The translations under genes were made by a program, and so were the position numbers. A stretch of DNA of 64,000 nt, taken from contig JASANG010002449.1 of NCBI GenBank assembly GCA_030248215.1, forward strand, positions 248,001 to 312,000, given 5' to 3'. The stretch is from Enoplolaimus lenunculus (Eukaryota; Nematoda; Enoplea; Enoplida; Thoracostomopsidae). The notes below the pieces were generated by a model. It was not told where the DNA came from. It saw only the letters and a list, made by a program, of their open reading frames with translations, and did not search any database. Positions within the stretch are counted from its first letter, which is position 1. Each line of letters starts with the position of its first letter. Below, one piece after another: positions 60,137 to 64,000 of the stretch.

Positions 60137-60650
60137 GATTGCAGCCGGAATTCCGGTTCCGTTAATAGAAACCGTTATTTTTGTATCCGGTTCCGATGTA
60201 TTAAAGCTGAATGAATATACTATTTTATACGTACATACACTACATATAATACGATATATACACATAAATATATATTTATAAAGATTGCAGCCGGAATTCC
60301 GGTTCTGGTAAAAGAAACCGGTATTTTTGTATCCGGTTCCGATGTATTAAAGCTGAATGAATATACTATTATATACGTACATACACTACATATAATACGA
60401 TATATACACATAAATATATATTTATAAAGATTGCAGCCGGAATTCCGGTTCTGGTAAAAGAAACCGGTATTTTTGTATCCGGTTCCGATGTATTAAAGCT
60501 GAATGAATATACTATTATATACGTACATACACTACATATAATACGATATATACACATAAATATATATTTATAAAGATTGCAGCCGGAATTCCGGTTCTGG
60601 TGAAAGAAACCGGTATTTTTCTATCCGGTTCCGGTGTATTGAATCTGGTG
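60137..60650. repeat. 146-bp tandem array carrying hAT-like ends
   Basis: GATTGCAGCCGGAATTCCGG recurs at 60137, 60283, 60429 and 60575, exactly 146 bp apart. Each unit then has TTTTTGTATCCGGTTCCG (the last reads TTTTTCTATCCGG) and an AT-rich linker with TATACGTACATACAC. The motifs GCAGCCGGAATTCCGGTT and CCGGTTCCG are those of the CAGGGTGCAAC MITE family, so the array seems to have grown from a piece of one. An A/T microsatellite (60055-60130) precedes it. Confidence 0.92.
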
Positions 60651-61424
60651 TTTCTCGCTACAATTTTACTGTATTTTCGGTGTTTGAAATCTTGTCAGGT
60701 TTAAATTTTTAAATAAAATTGGAATAAACTTGTTTTTCTAAAATTTTCCATGTATATACTGGCAAATTTTCAATTTGTGTCACTATTTTTGAAATGATAT
60801 TTTTTGGTTATTAAATTTCTCAAAACACAAAAGGAGAAAAAAGCTTAGGCGCATCACTAAAACTGTGTAGATTTTTCGTTTGATAAAACTTGGAGCCTGA
60901 TATAAACAAAATCTGTGATTCCCTGAAATGTTCATAAGGTACACTCCTTGCGTATTTTTCTATTGAGAAAAGCATCACTGTACAAATTTGTTTGTTTTTA
61001 AAAAATTTAGCACCGTTGCTTGCGTCTTTAGTGTTGGGTTAAACAGAGTGTGAAAATGTTTTCAAGTCTTTTATTAACGTATTTCAGACTGACATTTTAT
61101 TTATTAGTCATACTGTTGTTTTACGCAAACGTTTGCAACGTCACAAAACTAAACTCTTAGTCGGATGTGTTTGCCGTCACCACCCCCATACCTTCATTTT
61201 TGGCGGGCCCTACCCTAAAATGACCCCCACACACAAACCTAAAAATAAGCAACAGGTGACTAAATGTTAACAAATTTGTCGCTCGCTACTCGCAACACTC
61301 ACTGGTCTAAAATTTTACTAGGATAATATAAGTCATCCGAAATTAAATATTAACAACGGTTGAAAAACTGTTTTAGAGTGTGATATGCCGGGTGTCTCCC
61401 CATGGTTGGAGCATACTTTCCGAT

Positions 61425-61632
61425 TGATGGTCAATGTATAAAACAGGGCTGTAACTCAAGTATAAGCATATTCCTAAGTTTAAGCCTAAGCAAGCGTAAG
61501 AATGAACGTAGACTTAAGTGTAAACCTTAGACTAAGCGACAAAAAATGGGTCTATGGCTTAAGCATACTTCTGTTGTCTCGCACAAAAACGTTCCGCCTA
61601 TGATTTTACATCTTGACATGAACCTTTTCTGT
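61425..61632. mobile_element. TTAGGC-bearing MITE
   Basis: Starts GGTCAATGTATAAAACAGGG and has CAAGTATAAGCATATTCC. A run of TAAGCC-like hexamers follows, then AAAACGTTCCGCC and TTTTACATCTTGACATG at the right. Same plan as 61811-62012 and the other copies. Confidence 0.75.
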
Positions 61633-61810
61633 CAACGCGAACAGCGGTCACTGACGTCGTTTCAGCCTCCTGTTCGAATTGCTTTAGCCTTTTAATCTTT
61701 GCACAAAACTGTGCTCTTGCGTTACGCTTCAAGGTGGGCTGTAAAATCTACAATAATCGTTTTCTTAATCAAGACATTTTGTTGTTTCTTGAAAATAAAT
61801 TAAAAGGCCA

Positions 61811-62012
61811 ACGTAAAGAACAGGGGCGGAACAGTATTATAAGCATATTCCTAAGCCTAAGCCTAAGCCTAAGCCGAAGCATCAGCCTAAGCCTAAGCCT
61901 AAGCCGAAGCCGAAGCCTAAGCCTTAGCGAAGCAAAAAACTTTAGTCTGAACCTTAAGCTTACTCTATTGCAGTCCCACTGAAAAACGTTCCGCCCCTGA
62001 TCTTTACATGGC
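61811..62012. mobile_element. TTAGGC-bearing MITE with longest hexamer run
   Basis: Termini GGCCAACGTAAAGAACAGGG and CCTGATCTTTACATGGCC are an inverted pair. Inside, CCTAAGCCTAAGCCTAAGCC and related units (about 61850-61927) give some ten hexamers of TAAGCC, i.e. TTAGGC on the other strand, with TAAGCCGAAGCC variants. CTCTATTGCAGTCCCACTG and AAAAACGTTCCGCCCC follow. This is the clearest copy of the family. Confidence 0.82.
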
Positions 62013-62113
62013 CCAGCTAAAATTAAAATAGCATTCCATATTCGACATCAAATTAAACTACTATTTTAATATCCGGTGCCGGTCTATTAATTAAAGTATT
62101 TCGTATATTGTAA

Positions 62114-64000
62114 ATGCTAACTAGCTATATCATATTTCAACGCAACTCAGTATTTGTCAGAGTTGCACTTATCACAATCGTTCTATGTTTTGCAATATGC
62201 GGTGCTGATCACTTAACCAAGTGTCCTTCAAATCTCAACTGTAACGGAGGTGAGTGGTAAAAATGCATAAAGGGTTTGTATTTATTTGTATTCAAACATG
62301 TCGCTGGAGCTATTGCTGTTGTGTATTTTCAGGATTGGACTGCGGACACATTTACCTTCCTGTCAATAGGCTATATGGCTACTGGTCGTATAGCCTATCG
62401 GCGGGGGGGGCAAGTGCCTGAATGGCCGATTGGAATATGGGCCACTCAAAGAAATGAAAAATGTTGCTTATGTTTAATTCCATTTCGAAATAGTCAGTGG
62501 TGGGCCCGTGTATATCAAATTGCCAGGGCCGATTTTAAATGCCGGTCCGGCCCTGAAGATTGATGTCAAATGTATGCAATATTATCTTTGAAGGTAATTT
62601 TTTAAACCAACAATTGTAGCTCTCTGCAACGTAGAAATGGCGCGGAAAATTAAACTTTTATTCAAGCTTACGATATGCATATTCGTTTATATTTTGTATT
62701 AAAAACTAAAATTCCGACAAGAGTCAACTCTGAGTCAATTTTAGCTAATTTATACTGCAGGATTTGGCGGTGGCGGATGCTAGGGAGTTTTTAGAGGGCT
62801 CAAATTCACACCCTTTCGAATAAGTATACAGTATCAGCACGATTAATTCTTTTAACTAAGTTTCTTCTGATGCGTAATTTTGTTTAACCAATTGCTACCG
62901 CGTTTTAAATACCTTAAATTCAACCGTGTTTTGATAGAGACTCGGTTTGTCATAACATTTTTCGCCCATATAAATGATACGGCGGAACGTATTTCTGTAA
63001 GTCTAATATAGAGTAAACTTAAACTTTAGACTTAGTCTTTGGTTAACGTTATCCTTAGGCTTAGGCTTTGGTATAAACTCATTCTTACGCTTAGGCTTAG
63101 GCTTAGAAACATGCTTATACTATACTGTTTTACCCCTGTTCTATACATTGGCCCATTTGTCAAAGAGTTGTTTATTTTACTTCTGCGGTTGTTTCAGGTC
63201 CATGCTGTCACCGATACGTTGGAGATCTTGACCATGTTTATTGCTGCGATTCAGGCACTTTGTTTACTGCTCCGTTGGGTGGCGTTTACAGGTATAAAAA
63301 CTGTACATTTAACAAATTTAGATGTATACAAATTTTGAAAATTTGCGACTTGTATCTGCCAGTAAAAATGTAGAACGCTGCACTGGTGGATCCAGGCGGG
63401 TTCGCGGTTGGCGTACGCCCTCCCATCAGAATTTTTGGTGATAAAATGGTAAGGTCCTTCCCTACCTTACAATTTTTTCCTTCACAAAAAGATAAGGCCC
63501 GTAATTTTTCTCTTAGAAATTTTCTGTGATAATACGATAAAGACTTTTTTACCTCACAATTTTCCGCCTCAGAAAATTTTTTGGAAATAAAATGATAAGG
63601 TTCCTCCTACCTTACAATTTTTGCGTTTCATAGCACTTGCCACACCGCTCCCGTCAGAAATTATAGTGGATCCACCGCTGGAACGCTGATGGTTTACTCA
63701 TGTTTAATTGTCCGAGTTTATCAAGCCGAACTTTTTTAAAAACGATCTCAATCGACTGCAGACCGTAGACACACAACGGTGTCGGCCGGAACCTTTTTTG
63801 ATTTGAAATCTTCAACGAACAAGCCAAATTTAAATTTTAGAGTTCACTGGGGCATTATTATCGCATGCGTTATAGCGAGTGTAGTGATATCAGTGCTTAT
63901 TTCCTTGCTTTGCTGTTGTTTGATACCTGGCTGTTTATGGTATCGCGCTGGCCGTGGTAGGAACGATATGTATGATGGTAACTCTAATGTTGTTGTGAAA
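62114..64000 (+). CDS. Six-cysteine single-pass membrane protein, Shisa/CYYR1-like (3' end off window)
   Basis: Exons: 62114-62249, 63198-63291, 63841 to beyond 64000; phases 1 and 2 agree. The ATG follows an in-frame TAA directly. Residues 1 to about 31 contain a signal peptide (VRVALITIVLCFAICGA). The short ectodomain has six cysteines in the order C, C, CC, CC (KCPSNLNC, GPCCHRY, VYCCD). A hydrophobic segment of about 21 residues (GIIIACVIASVVISVLISLL) runs into CCC and then a basic juxtamembrane stretch (WYRAGRGR). Signal peptide, six-Cys ectodomain, one membrane span and a Cys cluster define the STMC6 superfamily (Shisa, CYYR1, WBP1/VOPP1), whose members act as adaptors in receptor and ubiquitin-ligase traffic. 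The cytoplasmic tail, which would show PPxY motifs, is cut off at the window edge. Confidence 0.75.
62968..63161. mobile_element. TTAGGC-bearing MITE in intron 1 of the membrane-protein gene
   Basis: Starts GCCCATATAAATGATACGG with GGCGGAACGTATTTCTG and ends TGTTCTATACATTGGCCC. Internal CCTTAGGCTTAGGC and CTTAGGCTTAGGCTTAG runs. Flanks CATTTTTC and CATTTGTC could be an 8-bp target duplication with one mismatch. Confidence 0.7.
63381..63680. mobile_element. hAT-type MITE, GGTGGATCCA family, in intron 2 of the membrane-protein gene
   Basis: A 300-bp element begins CACTGGTGGATCCAGGC and ends GTGGATCCACCGCTG, a 14-bp inverted repeat with two mismatches. Perfect 8-bp duplications GAACGCTG flank it (63373-63380 and 63681-63688). 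Inside, ACCTTACAATTTTT-type units recur three times. Noncoding. Confidence 0.88.

Noticed and set aside
60220-60557. Two nearly identical minus-strand frames
   Set aside because: They are the same 146-bp tandem unit read twice.
61850-61927. TTAGGC run as evidence of a chromosome end or internal telomere
   Set aside because: Short, degenerate, and bounded by transposon ends that recur elsewhere with other hexamer numbers.
61734-61982. Frame with SLSLSLSRS repeats
   Set aside because: Produced by the TAAGCC hexamer run of the MITE at 61811-62012.
62276-62563. 95-residue frame inside intron 1 of the membrane-protein gene
   Set aside because: Overlaps repeat-like GGGCCCGTGTATATC/CCAGGGCCG sequence and does not fit the phase of the flanking exons.
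1-64000. Retrovirus-like, LTR or Polinton elements
   Set aside because: I see no paired long terminal repeats, capsid, protease, integrase or envelope-like frames. The only polymerase remnant is the LINE at 7-485.

Overview
This is a eukaryotic, almost certainly invertebrate metazoan, AT-rich window. It holds four host genes, all with introns whose GT/AG junctions and reading phases I checked by eye, set in a dense field of short non-autonomous transposons. I see no operons, rRNA, CRISPR or virus-derived coding sequence. Introns are mostly 100-1,000 bp with short TTTTCAG or TTTTAG acceptors and little polypyrimidine tract, as in nematodes and tunicates. Some repeats carry interstitial TTAGGC hexamers, which in tandem form nematode telomeres, but here they belong to a transposon and do not settle the phylum.

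Layout: 7-485, a decayed LINE fragment (PHD-like finger joined to reverse-transcriptase remnants). 486-1690, a 9-bp minisatellite with a 28-base C run. 2701-8016 (+), a four-exon gene for a 935-residue protein with five C2H2 zinc fingers. 8053-17775, gene-poor sequence with transposon relics. 17776-28357 (-), an eight-exon gene for an unusual protein of about 1,800 residues with an N-terminal MSP (VAP-like) domain and a very long Ser/Thr/Asn/Gln-rich tail. 28358-32152, repeats. 32153-53922 (-), a complete 38-exon gene (1,775 residues) for the cis-Golgi tether GMAP-210/TRIP11, with ALPS lipid-packing motif at one end and GRAB domain near the other. 54360-56700, tRNA-derived SINE-like repeats in opposite orientations. 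60137-60650, a 146-bp tandem array. 62114 to the right edge (+), the first three exons of a small single-pass membrane protein with six ectodomain cysteines, of the Shisa/CYYR1/WBP1 (STMC6) type.

Mobile DNA: the dominant family is a hAT-type MITE with termini CAGGGTGCAACCGGAATT and CCGGTTCCGG-rich subterminal repeats. Eight copies have clear 8-bp target duplications and two are nested in other repeats. A second family (termini near GGGCCAATGTA) carries internal TAAGCC/TTAGGC repeats. A third, about 1 kb long, has TTGAGCGAAGC inverted ends, internal 150-177-bp tandem units and a GGAC tetranucleotide tract; it occurs in introns of both the zinc-finger and the golgin gene.

The four genes do not look functionally linked. 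Two may share a theme at the ER-Golgi interface (a possible FFAT-reading MSP protein next to a Golgi vesicle tether), but that is only adjacency. No unmistakably new system is present. The MSP fusion protein, the exon duplication inside GMAP-210 and the TTAGGC-bearing MITE are the items most worth following.
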